Positions 1 through 6,598 of a stretch of 24,324 bases of DNA are shown here, piece by piece. The notes under the pieces were generated by a model. The model was not told where the DNA came from, made no database searches, and worked only from the letters and a program-made list of their open reading frames with translations. Within the stretch, counting starts at the first letter, position 1. Each line of letters opens with the position of its first letter. The position numbers and the translations under genes were made by a program. The stretch is from Litorimonas sp964425355 (GTDB taxonomy: Bacteria > Pseudomonadota > Alphaproteobacteria > Caulobacterales > Maricaulaceae): the NCBI GenBank assembly GCA_964425355.1, contig CAYRMO010000038.1, positions 1 through 24,324 of the forward strand, in the 5' to 3' direction.

Positions 1-261
1 TTCACGGCTCAGAATGGCGTCTCAAAATAGTCGAATAAATCAGAGAGCAATTTTACATTTGGGCGCTTGAACAACCGAACCCTCAGATACTCTCGGACCA
101 TTCTAATTGACTCGCCATATTAAACAGCAGCGTCTCTTGATACCTGCCATCACTGAATCTGAGTCATTTCCTGCCATACGATGAGAGTTTTATATGAGGC
201 GATTTTAGGACGCTCGATCCCTGAGTTTCTCAGAACTTCCGGCGAAAAAATTTGGTTATTA
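1..261. other. Non-coding stretch, nothing identified
   Basis: No open frame of convincing length or familiar product is visible on either strand; the frames I read are broken by stops every few dozen codons. A short inverted repeat, CTGAG-TTT-CTCAG at 221-233, lies just downstream of the 262-1803 gene, but no T-run follows it in that gene's direction, so I do not call it a terminator. The left edge may hold decayed coding sequence, which I could not recognise. Confidence 0.4.
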
Positions 262-1803
262 TTATTGACCGTTACCGCGCTCTAGGATGCGGCGCATTAA
301 CTGTTCTTGATCTTCTTTCGTTAAATTTTTACTGTTTTTTGCCAAGTCTCGAAGTTCTGGATCCAACAATTCCATGCGTTCGCTGCCTTGTATGAATTCG
401 CAAGGATGAATCCTCTGTGTTTTATTCTGATACCCATTTTTCGGCGGTTGATTTCCTGCTTCTAAATCTGTAATCTCACTTATGGTGGCTGATATAATCA
501 TCTGACATTCTTTTTGCCCTTGCGCGAGAATTGCCGTAGATTTCGCCCATCTCGGCATATGAGTCATATTGCCCTGCCATAACTTAACTTTGTCACGCAA
601 AAACATAGCTCTCTCACTCTTATTGTCTTTAATCGTCAAGGCATGTCTTAATCTGTAATTTTCAATTCTTGTGGAAAGGTCTCGAACGGAAACGCCGTCA
701 ATATACTTACCATACCTATTAATAAAATAGATAAAAGATTCTGAACGTGTTCGCCCATGTTTCCATGTCCCGCCAGCTAAGCTCGTTGTGGTATAGGCGG
801 TCTTAGTATCCATACGTCGCTCAGCAATGTACATCTGAGCCTTGTTTTTATTTATGATAGAGCCGAAAAGAAATAGGCACTTTTCTTCAGACATTTCTAC
901 GAACGCTGGTTCCTCTTTATCCAGACATCGAGAAACAGTAGTATAGGCAAAAAAATCTCTCACGACTTGGAGTTGTTTCTTTGGGGGCAGAGGTTTTATC
1001 ATCGCTTGTAGAGACGTATCCAAACTTGGTGCGGTAGAAGCATCTATGACCATTGTTGAATTATGGGCCCAAGAGGCTGGTTGTCCCGAGTTGGTATTTG
1101 AGAGTGGCGACGATGTTGACGGCCTTGGGTTTGAAGCCTGGATTGAGGGTCGTATCGAAGGTTGAGGGTTTATGGTATTTGGTGCTGCGGTCGGCAGGTT
1201 ACTGGTGGTCGAAATGGACGCACTCGTTCCGTTCATGTCAAAATTATTAGGCTTCAAACTAAACTCAAAGAAGGCATTTACGATGGAACCCGTTACTAAG
1301 CGCGCATCATCTGTTAATAGCGCCATGCCTGTAGGACTTTGTAAATTCCAGTTTGAAAAATCTAAACCCGCTGTATTATTTCTTCCAAATCCACGACCTG
1401 CTAACTGGCCTGATTGGGCATGACGAATTTCCAGATATCCGTAACGCATTTTTCCCTTAGGGGCGGCTCTAGGACTATCAATCTGTTCGACATTTGAGAA
1501 ACGACTAGCTCCTTGATCAAATTGTTCTTTGGAAAGCGTGCCAGCTTTTAGAATAAATTTGGCGGCAGCTTTATCTTTGGTCATTGTAAAACAATTCGAG
1601 ATGTCAGCCATGGCTGAAATAAATCTTTCAGGATGTGCGCCTTTTGCTCTTATCCAAGTCGCCGATGATGCATTGATCATCACAGCTTGACCATAATTTT
1701 GACTGCATTTGGGAGGGTCTATTTGTAAGTCTTTGGCCTCAACCTGGACACTACTCAGTATTGTTCCAAAGAATAGGCTAGTAACAGATAACTGTTTCCA
1801 CAT
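262..1803 (-). CDS. Secreted protein of unknown function
   Basis: Function not recognised. I start it at the ATG at 1803 because an AAAGG ribosome site sits 7 bases upstream; a TTG in frame at 1827 would place eight polar residues ahead of the signal peptide. The 513-residue product begins MWKQLSVTSLFFGTILSS, a typical cleavable signal sequence ending near VEA-K. A first globular part (about 25-185) contains a Cys-Phe pair (SNCF) and an aromatic- and Gly-rich stretch around GRGFGRNN. A Ser/Thr/Pro/Asn-rich linker (about 190-245) follows, then a second, mostly helical charged part (about 265-480) with several Cys residues. The layout suggests a periplasmic or surface protein with two domains joined by a disordered linker. 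The first part faintly recalls CsgG/HfaB-type secretion lipoproteins, but it has no lipobox and I do not assign that family. It is the last gene on the minus strand and has its own candidate promoter. Confidence 0.6.
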   Translation of the reverse strand: MWKQLSVTSLFFGTILSSVQVEAKDLQIDPPKCSQNYGQAVMINASSATWIRAKGAHPERFISAMADISNCFTMTKDKAAAKFILKAGTLSKEQFDQGASRFSNVEQIDSPRAAPKGKMRYGYLEIRHAQSGQLAGRGFGRNNTAGLDFSNWNLQSPTGMALLTDDARLVTGSIVNAFFEFSLKPNNFDMNGTSASISTTSNLPTAAPNTINPQPSIRPSIQASNPRPSTSSPLSNTNSGQPASWAHNSTMVIDASTAPSLDTSLQAMIKPLPPKKQLQVVRDFFAYTTVSRCLDKEEPAFVEMSEEKCLFLFGSIINKNKAQMYIAERRMDTKTAYTTTSLAGGTWKHGRTRSESFIYFINRYGKYIDGVSVRDLSTRIENYRLRHALTIKDNKSERAMFLRDKVKLWQGNMTHMPRWAKSTAILAQGQKECQMIISATISEITDLEAGNQPPKNGYQNKTQRIHPCEFIQGSERMELLDPELRDLAKNSKNLTKEDQEQLMRRILERGNGQ

Positions 1804-1831
1804 ATGACAACCTTTCAATACCCTCAAATTG

Positions 1832-1860
1832 AGTATTGCTAATTAAAGGATATTTGGCAA
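1832..1860 (-). promoter_or_regulatory. Candidate promoter of the secreted-protein gene
   Basis: On the minus strand TTGCCA (1855-1860) and AATACT (1832-1837) are separated by exactly 17 bases. They match the sigma-70 hexamers at 5 of 6 and 4 of 6 positions. The transcript would begin near 1825, about 20 bases ahead of the ATG at 1803. A short imperfect inverted repeat (CAATAC...GTATTG) overlaps the -10 and ends next to the ribosome site. Called by eye only. Confidence 0.35.
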
Positions 1861-1907
1861 AACCTTTACTCTTAAACTCTAGGTTCGCTTGTGGTTGGAG
1901 TCAACGA

Positions 1908-1937
1908 GCGGCTTATTTTGTGTGCGATTTAAGCCGC
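1908..1937. repeat. Inverted repeat, 8-bp arms
   Basis: GCGGCTTA (1908-1915) and its exact reverse complement TAAGCCGC (1930-1937) enclose a 14-base loop. It lies between the BLUF remnant and the secreted-protein gene. No T-run follows on either strand, so a classical terminator is not supported. It may be a transcript-end or processing structure for the upstream minus-strand genes. Confidence 0.35.
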
Positions 1938-2021
1938 ACGCATATTTGCAGTTTTCGCGGTTCGATGAGTCAGTCCAAAACTGTAACAGCAAGTCAGTTC
2001 ATCTGAAATCACTTGATAAAA

Positions 2022-2283
2022 TTACATATCTTTCTTGATTTTAAATGTGTCCATTTCGTCGACCATTTTATGGACAAACTCTAATAGGCCATACGCGCTA
2101 ACTCCAAAGTTTTGAACATAGAGTTCGCGAAGCAGTATGAAAGTGCTGTTTTTCAAAAAATAGAACGCCCGTTATCTCGGCGGCCATATTATTGGCATGC
2201 GCGGTTTTAACAATATTGACCATTTTGGTTTCGATTTGCTGAGGTTGAACCATCACGTCAGATACATAGGAAATCATATGCAT
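2022..2283 (-). pseudogene. Decayed BLUF blue-light sensor gene
   Basis: The first 46 or so residues match the start of a BLUF (flavin blue-light receptor) domain: MHMISYVSD carries the flavin-contacting Tyr in the SYVS strand, and AHANNMAAEITGVLFF carries the conserved Asn and the ITG(L/V)L motif. A BLUF domain should then read roughly F-x-Q-x-LEG. Here the frame instead runs into unrelated residues and a stop at 2098. Shifting by one base after the KQH codons gives FILLRELYVQNFGV and then a helical tail to a TAA at 2022-2024. In that frame the photochemically essential Gln is absent and most of the second half of the domain is missing. The ATG at 2283 keeps a good GGGGG ribosome site. I read this as a recently broken gene with a frameshift plus an internal deletion. 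A minimal expressed 61-residue protein is possible, but it could not be a normal photoreceptor. Confidence 0.6.
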
Positions 2284-2342
2284 TTTTTATTCCCCCGAGT
2301 TCTGTCTGGAGCTATTGCTACATTCTGACGCAGTCTAAACGC

Positions 2343-2618
2343 CTATAATTCGCGAATGCTAATCATAACTTGATTCAAAGGCTTGTATTTCCAAAATAAA
2401 GCGCCTTTTTCCTCCAGAACCGCGCGTACGGACTCCAAGGTCGTTTGTCTAACAGGCTTTCCCGCCTCAATTCTAACGATCGTCGCTTTATCGACCTCCG
2501 CGAGTGCAGCCAATTCACGAATACTCAGACTTACACCAACACGCGCCATACGAATATGGGTGGCTTCTAGCTTGGGAGCTGGATTGAGGAGTTGGTCATC
2601 CATACAATTATACGCCAT
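2343..2618 (-). CDS. Small XRE-family helix-turn-helix regulator
   Basis: This 91-residue protein is almost entirely one lambda-Cro/XRE DNA-binding domain. The core IRMARVGVSLSIRELAALAE is followed by VDKATIVRIEAG, the recognition-helix segment and the usual IE-G turn. The next stretch, TLESVRAVLEEKGALF, is the typical closing helix of the short alphaproteobacterial XRE regulators. It has no effector domain. The start at 2618 follows a weak AGAA-type ribosome site; a second ATG at 2603 is possible and would trim five residues. It lies 118 bases downstream of trpC on the same strand with its own candidate promoter, which carries a palindrome suited to autoregulation. Its target beyond itself is unknown. 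The adjacent BLUF remnant may once have been under its control (inference). Confidence 0.8.
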   Translation of the reverse strand: MAYNCMDDQLLNPAPKLEATHIRMARVGVSLSIRELAALAEVDKATIVRIEAGKPVRQTTLESVRAVLEEKGALFWKYKPLNQVMISIREL

Positions 2619-2664
2619 TTCTGAACATAGACTTTATGCCGATTCACTGATTGGCGGCTTATAC

Positions 2665-2693
2665 ATTATAACCGTACATTGTACGAATGAAAA
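2665..2693 (-). promoter_or_regulatory. Candidate promoter of the XRE regulator
   Basis: A perfect TATAAT (minus strand, 2665-2670) is preceded at 17 bases by TTTTCA (2688-2693), a weak -35. Transcription would start near 2658, leaving a leader of about 40 bases before the ATG at 2618. This gives the regulator an entry point independent of the trp genes. Confidence 0.45.
2673..2685. promoter_or_regulatory. 13-bp palindromic operator candidate (CGTACATTGTACG)
   Basis: CGTACA-T-TGTACG is a perfect 6-1-6 inverted repeat lying inside the spacer between the -35 and -10 of the XRE gene promoter. A dimeric XRE repressor bound here would block RNA polymerase, so negative autoregulation is the simplest reading. 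The palindrome is seen directly; the protein that binds it is inferred from position. Confidence 0.45.
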
Positions 2694-2736
2694 ATTCACA
2701 AATTTTCGCGATATTTTGTCTCAAACTTTAGGTGCG

Positions 2737-3540
2737 CTATGCACCCGAGAGATGCTTTGTAGCTTTTGTTACATCATCTTGACGCATCAGACTTTCTCCA
2801 ATCAGATAGCCTTGCGCGCCTTTCGTTGCGAGACGTAAGATGTCATCAGTCGTAAAAATTCCAGATTCTGCAATGAGCGTGCATGTTCTTGGCGTTAGCT
2901 CTGCCAATTTATCGAAAGTGTCCAATGAGGTTTCAAAATTTCTCAAATCGCGATTATTAATCCCAATCAAGCTTCCTCCCAATTGGATGGCGCGTTTGAG
3001 TTCCGTCTCGGTATGGGTTTCGATGAGAAAATCTAATCTCAGGTTTTTGGCTTCCTGAATGAGAGAGGCGGCGGTCTTATCACCTATCATGGCAAGTATG
3101 ATCAATACGCAATCGGCCCCCAAAGCCGCGCTTTCAGCAATTTGAATGGGCTCAAGCATAAAGTCTTTACGCAAGATAGGGAGCTCCGTTGCTGCCCTAA
3201 CTTGGGCAAAGATTTCATTGCTGCCTTGAAACCCAGGCGTGTCAGTCAGGACCGACAGACATGTCGCGCCACCAGCCTCATATGATTTTGCGATTTCGAC
3301 AGGATCAAAATCCTCTCTAATCACACCTTTGGATGGACTTGCTTTCTTCACTTCACAAATCAGCGCCGGACCATTGGCCGTTCGAATTGAGGTTTCAAAA
3401 CCACGTGGAGGTTTTAGTTTTGCGGCTCTCTCGCGCAAAGCCTCCAGCGACGTGTTTTGCTTCAGGGCTTTGACTTCATCTGACTTATAGCTGGCAATAC
3501 GTTTTAAAACGTCTGGCGCATCCATTAATGTGCGTGTCAT
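2737..3540 (-). CDS. trpC: Indole-3-glycerol phosphate synthase
   Basis: Cytoplasmic TIM-barrel enzyme that closes the indole ring of 1-(2-carboxyphenylamino)-deoxyribulose 5-phosphate, the fourth step of tryptophan synthesis. I start it at the ATG at 3540, which overlaps the trpD stop as ATGA; an in-frame start 24 bases upstream would be inside trpD. The 267-residue product has all hallmark segments: EVKKASPSKG (63-72, catalytic Lys), LRKDFM (123-128), INNRDL (194-199), IAESGI (223-228) and the phosphate-binding GYLIGESLM (244-252). The N-terminus DAPDVLKRIASYKSDEV is the usual family opening. It is monofunctional, with no TrpF fusion. It is the last gene of the trp block; the downstream XRE gene has its own promoter. 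Confidence 0.96.
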   Translation of the reverse strand: MTRTLMDAPDVLKRIASYKSDEVKALKQNTSLEALRERAAKLKPPRGFETSIRTANGPALICEVKKASPSKGVIREDFDPVEIAKSYEAGGATCLSVLTDTPGFQGSNEIFAQVRAATELPILRKDFMLEPIQIAESAALGADCVLIILAMIGDKTAASLIQEAKNLRLDFLIETHTETELKRAIQLGGSLIGINNRDLRNFETSLDTFDKLAELTPRTCTLIAESGIFTTDDILRLATKGAQGYLIGESLMRQDDVTKATKHLSGA

Positions 3541-4556
3541 AATTTCACACCGGATAATTCGCATAAGCGTTTCAAGGCTAATTTTGCAAAACCGCTATCA
3601 ATAGATTGGGTGGCTTTGACGATGCCCATGCCAATATTCTCGACTTGTCCGCAAATCATTAGGGCCGCACCTGCATTTAATGAGACGATATCCCGGTAAG
3701 GTCCCGTTTTTCCATCGAGAAGATCTGTTAGGGCCTGCGCGTTGGTCTCTGGCTCACCGCCTTTAATATCCTCTAACGTCGACAGCGAAATTCCAAAATC
3801 TTGCGGAGAAATTTCAAATGTTGCGACCTGTCCATTCCGAACTTCCGAAACAAGGGTCTTTCCCGTGATGGTTATTTCGTCCAAACCGTCTTCACCGTGA
3901 ACGACCCAGGCACGCAATGTACCAAGTTCGGCCAAGGCATTCGCCATAGGTTCACGCCAGCTATCATCACAGACGCCAAGCAACATATGAGAGGCCCGGG
4001 CCGGATTACTCATTGGGCCAAGCATGTTAAAAAGCGTTCTGATCCCAATGGCTTTGCGGGCAGGGCCGACATGACGCATGGCAGGATGGTGGTTTGGGGC
4101 GAATAAAAAACCAATACCGGCCTCTTCAATACAGAGTTTTGCCGTTGCCGGGCTCATGCCAAGGTCGACGCCCAGTTTTGCAAATGTGTCGGCCGTCCCG
4201 GTTAAGCTGCTCGCGGCCCGATTCCCATGTTTGGCAATTTTTGCTCCGGCGCCCGCGCAAACAAGGGCCGTCGCGGTTGAGATCGACAGTGTGTGAAGCC
4301 CAGTCCCACCTGTTCCAACAATATCGAGAACATCAAAATCCAATTCAACAGGGATCATGTTTTCACGCATGACCTCCGTACCGACACGAAGTTCTTGCGC
4401 GGTCAGGCCGAGCATTTCGAGGCCTAACAGGAGTGCGCTGATTTGCTCGGAGTCGGCGTCGCCATTTAGAATGGTGGTCAAGGCCACGCGAAGCATATCG
4501 GGTGAGGGGCGCTCGCCGTTTCCTAGGCTTTGAAAAATGGATTTATCGAGGCTCAT
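3537..4556 (-). CDS. trpD: Anthranilate phosphoribosyltransferase
   Basis: Transfers the phosphoribosyl group of PRPP to anthranilate, the second committed step of tryptophan synthesis. The 339-residue protein has the family's diagnostic glycine loop GTGGTG (81-86), which binds PRPP, and KHGNRAASS (109-117), which normally reads KHGNR(A/S)(V/A)SS. The small N-terminal helical domain (about 1-75) carries the usual PxxMRVALTTIL-like opening. The start at 4556 overlaps the trpG stop by four bases (ATGA), and its own stop overlaps trpC the same way, so translation is probably coupled along the series. Length is normal for a monofunctional TrpD; TrpG is a separate gene here. Confidence 0.97.
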   Translation of the reverse strand: MSLDKSIFQSLGNGERPSPDMLRVALTTILNGDADSEQISALLLGLEMLGLTAQELRVGTEVMRENMIPVELDFDVLDIVGTGGTGLHTLSISTATALVCAGAGAKIAKHGNRAASSLTGTADTFAKLGVDLGMSPATAKLCIEEAGIGFLFAPNHHPAMRHVGPARKAIGIRTLFNMLGPMSNPARASHMLLGVCDDSWREPMANALAELGTLRAWVVHGEDGLDEITITGKTLVSEVRNGQVATFEISPQDFGISLSTLEDIKGGEPETNAQALTDLLDGKTGPYRDIVSLNAGAALMICGQVENIGMGIVKATQSIDSGFAKLALKRLCELSGVKL

Positions 4557-5128
4557 TTCATACCTGCAATTTGCAGGAAGCGTCCAATCAATGCATGTCC
4601 ATTTTCTGAGGCAATCGATTCCGGGTGAAATTGCAAACCGTGCACGGGGCGTGTTTTATGATGAAGACCCATTATCTCACCGTCTTCTGTCCAAGCATTA
4701 ATATGCAATGTTTCGGGGAGCGTTTCACGCTCTACAGACAAAGAGTGATAGCGGGTTGCCTTAAACGGGCTCTCAAGGCCTTCAAATAGACCCGTTCCAT
4801 CATGGAGAATGGGCGAGACTTTGCCGTGCATGATTTCTTTGGCGCGGATAACTTTGCCGCCAAAGGCCTGACCGATACTTTGTTGGCCCAGACATATACC
4901 TAATATCGGGAGATCTGCTGGGGCCTCCTTAATCAGGTCGAGACATATCCCAGCTTCATTTGGCGTGCAGGGGCCAGGCGAAAGTAAAATAGCTTTAGGG
5001 CTCATGGCCAGGGCCTGGTCGACGCTAATGTCGTCATTTCTGACAATATGGGTTTTCGCGCCTAATTCCTGAGCGTAATGGACAAGATTATAGGTAAAGC
5101 TATCATAATTATCGATGACGAGGAGCAT
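4553..5128 (-). CDS. trpG: Anthranilate synthase glutamine amidotransferase subunit
   Basis: Class I glutamine amidotransferase that releases ammonia from glutamine for TrpE to aminate chorismate. The 191-residue protein opens with MLLVIDNYDSFTYNLVHY, the TrpG/PabA signature. It has the catalytic Cys79 in GICLGQQSIG and the His168-x-Glu170 of the triad in LQFHPES, with the oxyanion-loop motif LSPGPCTP at 49-56. The start ATG at 5128 shares one base with the trpE stop (TAATG). In many bacteria such a subunit also serves p-aminobenzoate synthesis (PabA). Its place directly between trpE and trpD argues that tryptophan is its main role. Confidence 0.96.
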   Translation of the reverse strand: MLLVIDNYDSFTYNLVHYAQELGAKTHIVRNDDISVDQALAMSPKAILLSPGPCTPNEAGICLDLIKEAPADLPILGICLGQQSIGQAFGGKVIRAKEIMHGKVSPILHDGTGLFEGLESPFKATRYHSLSVERETLPETLHINAWTEDGEIMGLHHKTRPVHGLQFHPESIASENGHALIGRFLQIAGMK

Positions 5129-6594
5129 TAGCTATTGCCTCCAAATCGAACGGATTGTTCCGCAGCTCTAAACAGGGCCGCCGCTTTATGTAAAGTTTCT
5201 TCAAACTCCAATTGTGGAACACTGTCCATGACAATGCCAGCGCCAGCTCGAACATGTAACGTTCCGTCTTTAACGATCCCCGTGCGAAGCGCGATCGCCG
5301 TATCCATATCGCCAGTTACGCTAATATATCCGACAGCGCCGCCATATATTCCACGTTTTTCAACTTCTAATTCATCGATGATTTCCATGGCTCTGACTTT
5401 GGGCGCGCCGCTGACCGTGCCAGCTGGGAAACCTGCAAAGAGGGCGTCTAACGTGTCGAGTTCGTCGCGCTTATCGCCTTCGACATTCGAGACAATATGC
5501 ATGACATGGCTATAGCGTTCTATGGTGAAGCGCTCGGTCACACGAACGGATCCGGCTTTCGCAACCCGTCCAACATCATTGCGGCCGAGGTCAAGCAGCA
5601 TGAGGTGTTCCGCGCATTCCTTCGGATCGGCTAAAAGATCTTTTTCTAGTGCGATATCCTCAATTTGTGTTTTCCCGCGCGGGCGGGTTCCGGCGATGGG
5701 TCTAACAGTTACAACACCGTCTCTTAGGCGCACCAGAATCTCGGGACTGGATCCAATGATTTGATGATCTTCGAAATCTAAAAAATAAAGAAAAGGAGAC
5801 GGGTTCATTCGCCTTAGGGATCGATAAAGCGCAAATGGAGATGCGGGTAAAGGCGCAGATAGGCGCTGCCCAATGACCACCTGAAAAATGTCGCCAGCTA
5901 AAATATAGTCTTTGGCTTTTTTAACCCGTGCGCCAAAGGATGAGGCATCCGTGCCGAGTGAGGGTGATAGGTTTGGAATCCCAACATCGCGACTGACAGT
6001 GGCAGATAAGGGCAGGGACAGGTCCTGGGCAACGCGCTCTATGCGTTTGCAAGCCGTGTCAAAGTCGCCGCCTTTATCCAATGGCGAGCCAATAATAATT
6101 TCTTGAGCGACTTGATCAAAAATACAAACAATTCGAGGGCGGACCATAATTGCATCGGGTGTTCCGATTGGATCATGCTTCGCATTGGAGAGAGTTTCGA
6201 CTTGCCTCACCATGTCATATCCAAGATATCCAAATAGGCCAGCGGCCATAGGTGGGATGACATCCGGAAGATCGAATGAGGTTTCATTTTGTAGTCGACG
6301 AAGTGCATCAAGCGGGTTTCCGTCGCAATTTTCAAAGGTGCCGCCATTTCGCGAGACTTCACTTGTTTTGCCCAGGCTCCTCCAAATTATATCCGGATCA
6401 AACCCAAAAAAACTATAGCGTCCTCTTTGTTCGCCGCCCGTAACGCTCTCAAATAAAAACGCATAAGGTTTCCCATGGGCGGCTTTCAGGAAAGCCGAAA
6501 CGGGGGTGTCAACATCATTGACAACGCGCGTATATACCAACTGAGCACAAGAGCGGTCATAAAGTTCGCGGTCTGGAAAAAATTTTAGTGACAC
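5128..6594 (-). CDS. trpE: Anthranilate synthase component I
   Basis: Converts chorismate to anthranilate with ammonia from TrpG. The 488-residue protein starts at a GTG at 6594, four bases after the ppiD stop. The N-terminal DVDTPVSAFLK and FLFES (46-50, equivalent to the LLES tryptophan-binding element) suggest that feedback inhibition by tryptophan is kept. The C-terminal chorismate-binding domain has the expected IAGTRPRGK, RNDVGRVAK, FPAGTVSGAPKVRAMEIID, YGGAVGY and RAGAGIVMDSVP segments. No leader peptide or attenuator is possible directly ahead of it because ppiD abuts it. Transcription must therefore come from upstream of or inside ppiD. Confidence 0.96.
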   Translation of the reverse strand: MSLKFFPDRELYDRSCAQLVYTRVVNDVDTPVSAFLKAAHGKPYAFLFESVTGGEQRGRYSFFGFDPDIIWRSLGKTSEVSRNGGTFENCDGNPLDALRRLQNETSFDLPDVIPPMAAGLFGYLGYDMVRQVETLSNAKHDPIGTPDAIMVRPRIVCIFDQVAQEIIIGSPLDKGGDFDTACKRIERVAQDLSLPLSATVSRDVGIPNLSPSLGTDASSFGARVKKAKDYILAGDIFQVVIGQRLSAPLPASPFALYRSLRRMNPSPFLYFLDFEDHQIIGSSPEILVRLRDGVVTVRPIAGTRPRGKTQIEDIALEKDLLADPKECAEHLMLLDLGRNDVGRVAKAGSVRVTERFTIERYSHVMHIVSNVEGDKRDELDTLDALFAGFPAGTVSGAPKVRAMEIIDELEVEKRGIYGGAVGYISVTGDMDTAIALRTGIVKDGTLHVRAGAGIVMDSVPQLEFEETLHKAAALFRAAEQSVRFGGNS

Positions 6595-6598
6595 AGAG

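Noticed and set aside
69..80. Possible SOS box with two GAAC half-sites
   Set aside because: The spacing is four bases instead of seven, and no gene start lies next to it.
2731..2745. GGTGC-GCTAT-GCACC hairpin spanning the trpC stop, as a terminator
   Set aside because: Only five pairs and no T-run follows on the minus strand (TAAAGTTTGAG).
3537..3564. TrpC starting 24 bases further upstream at 3564
   Set aside because: It would lie inside trpD; the ATGA overlap at 3540 is the standard coupled start.
5135..6418. Several open frames on the plus strand opposite trpE
   Set aside because: They are antisense shadows of a strongly conserved gene, with Ser/Arg/Pro-rich composition and no ribosome sites.
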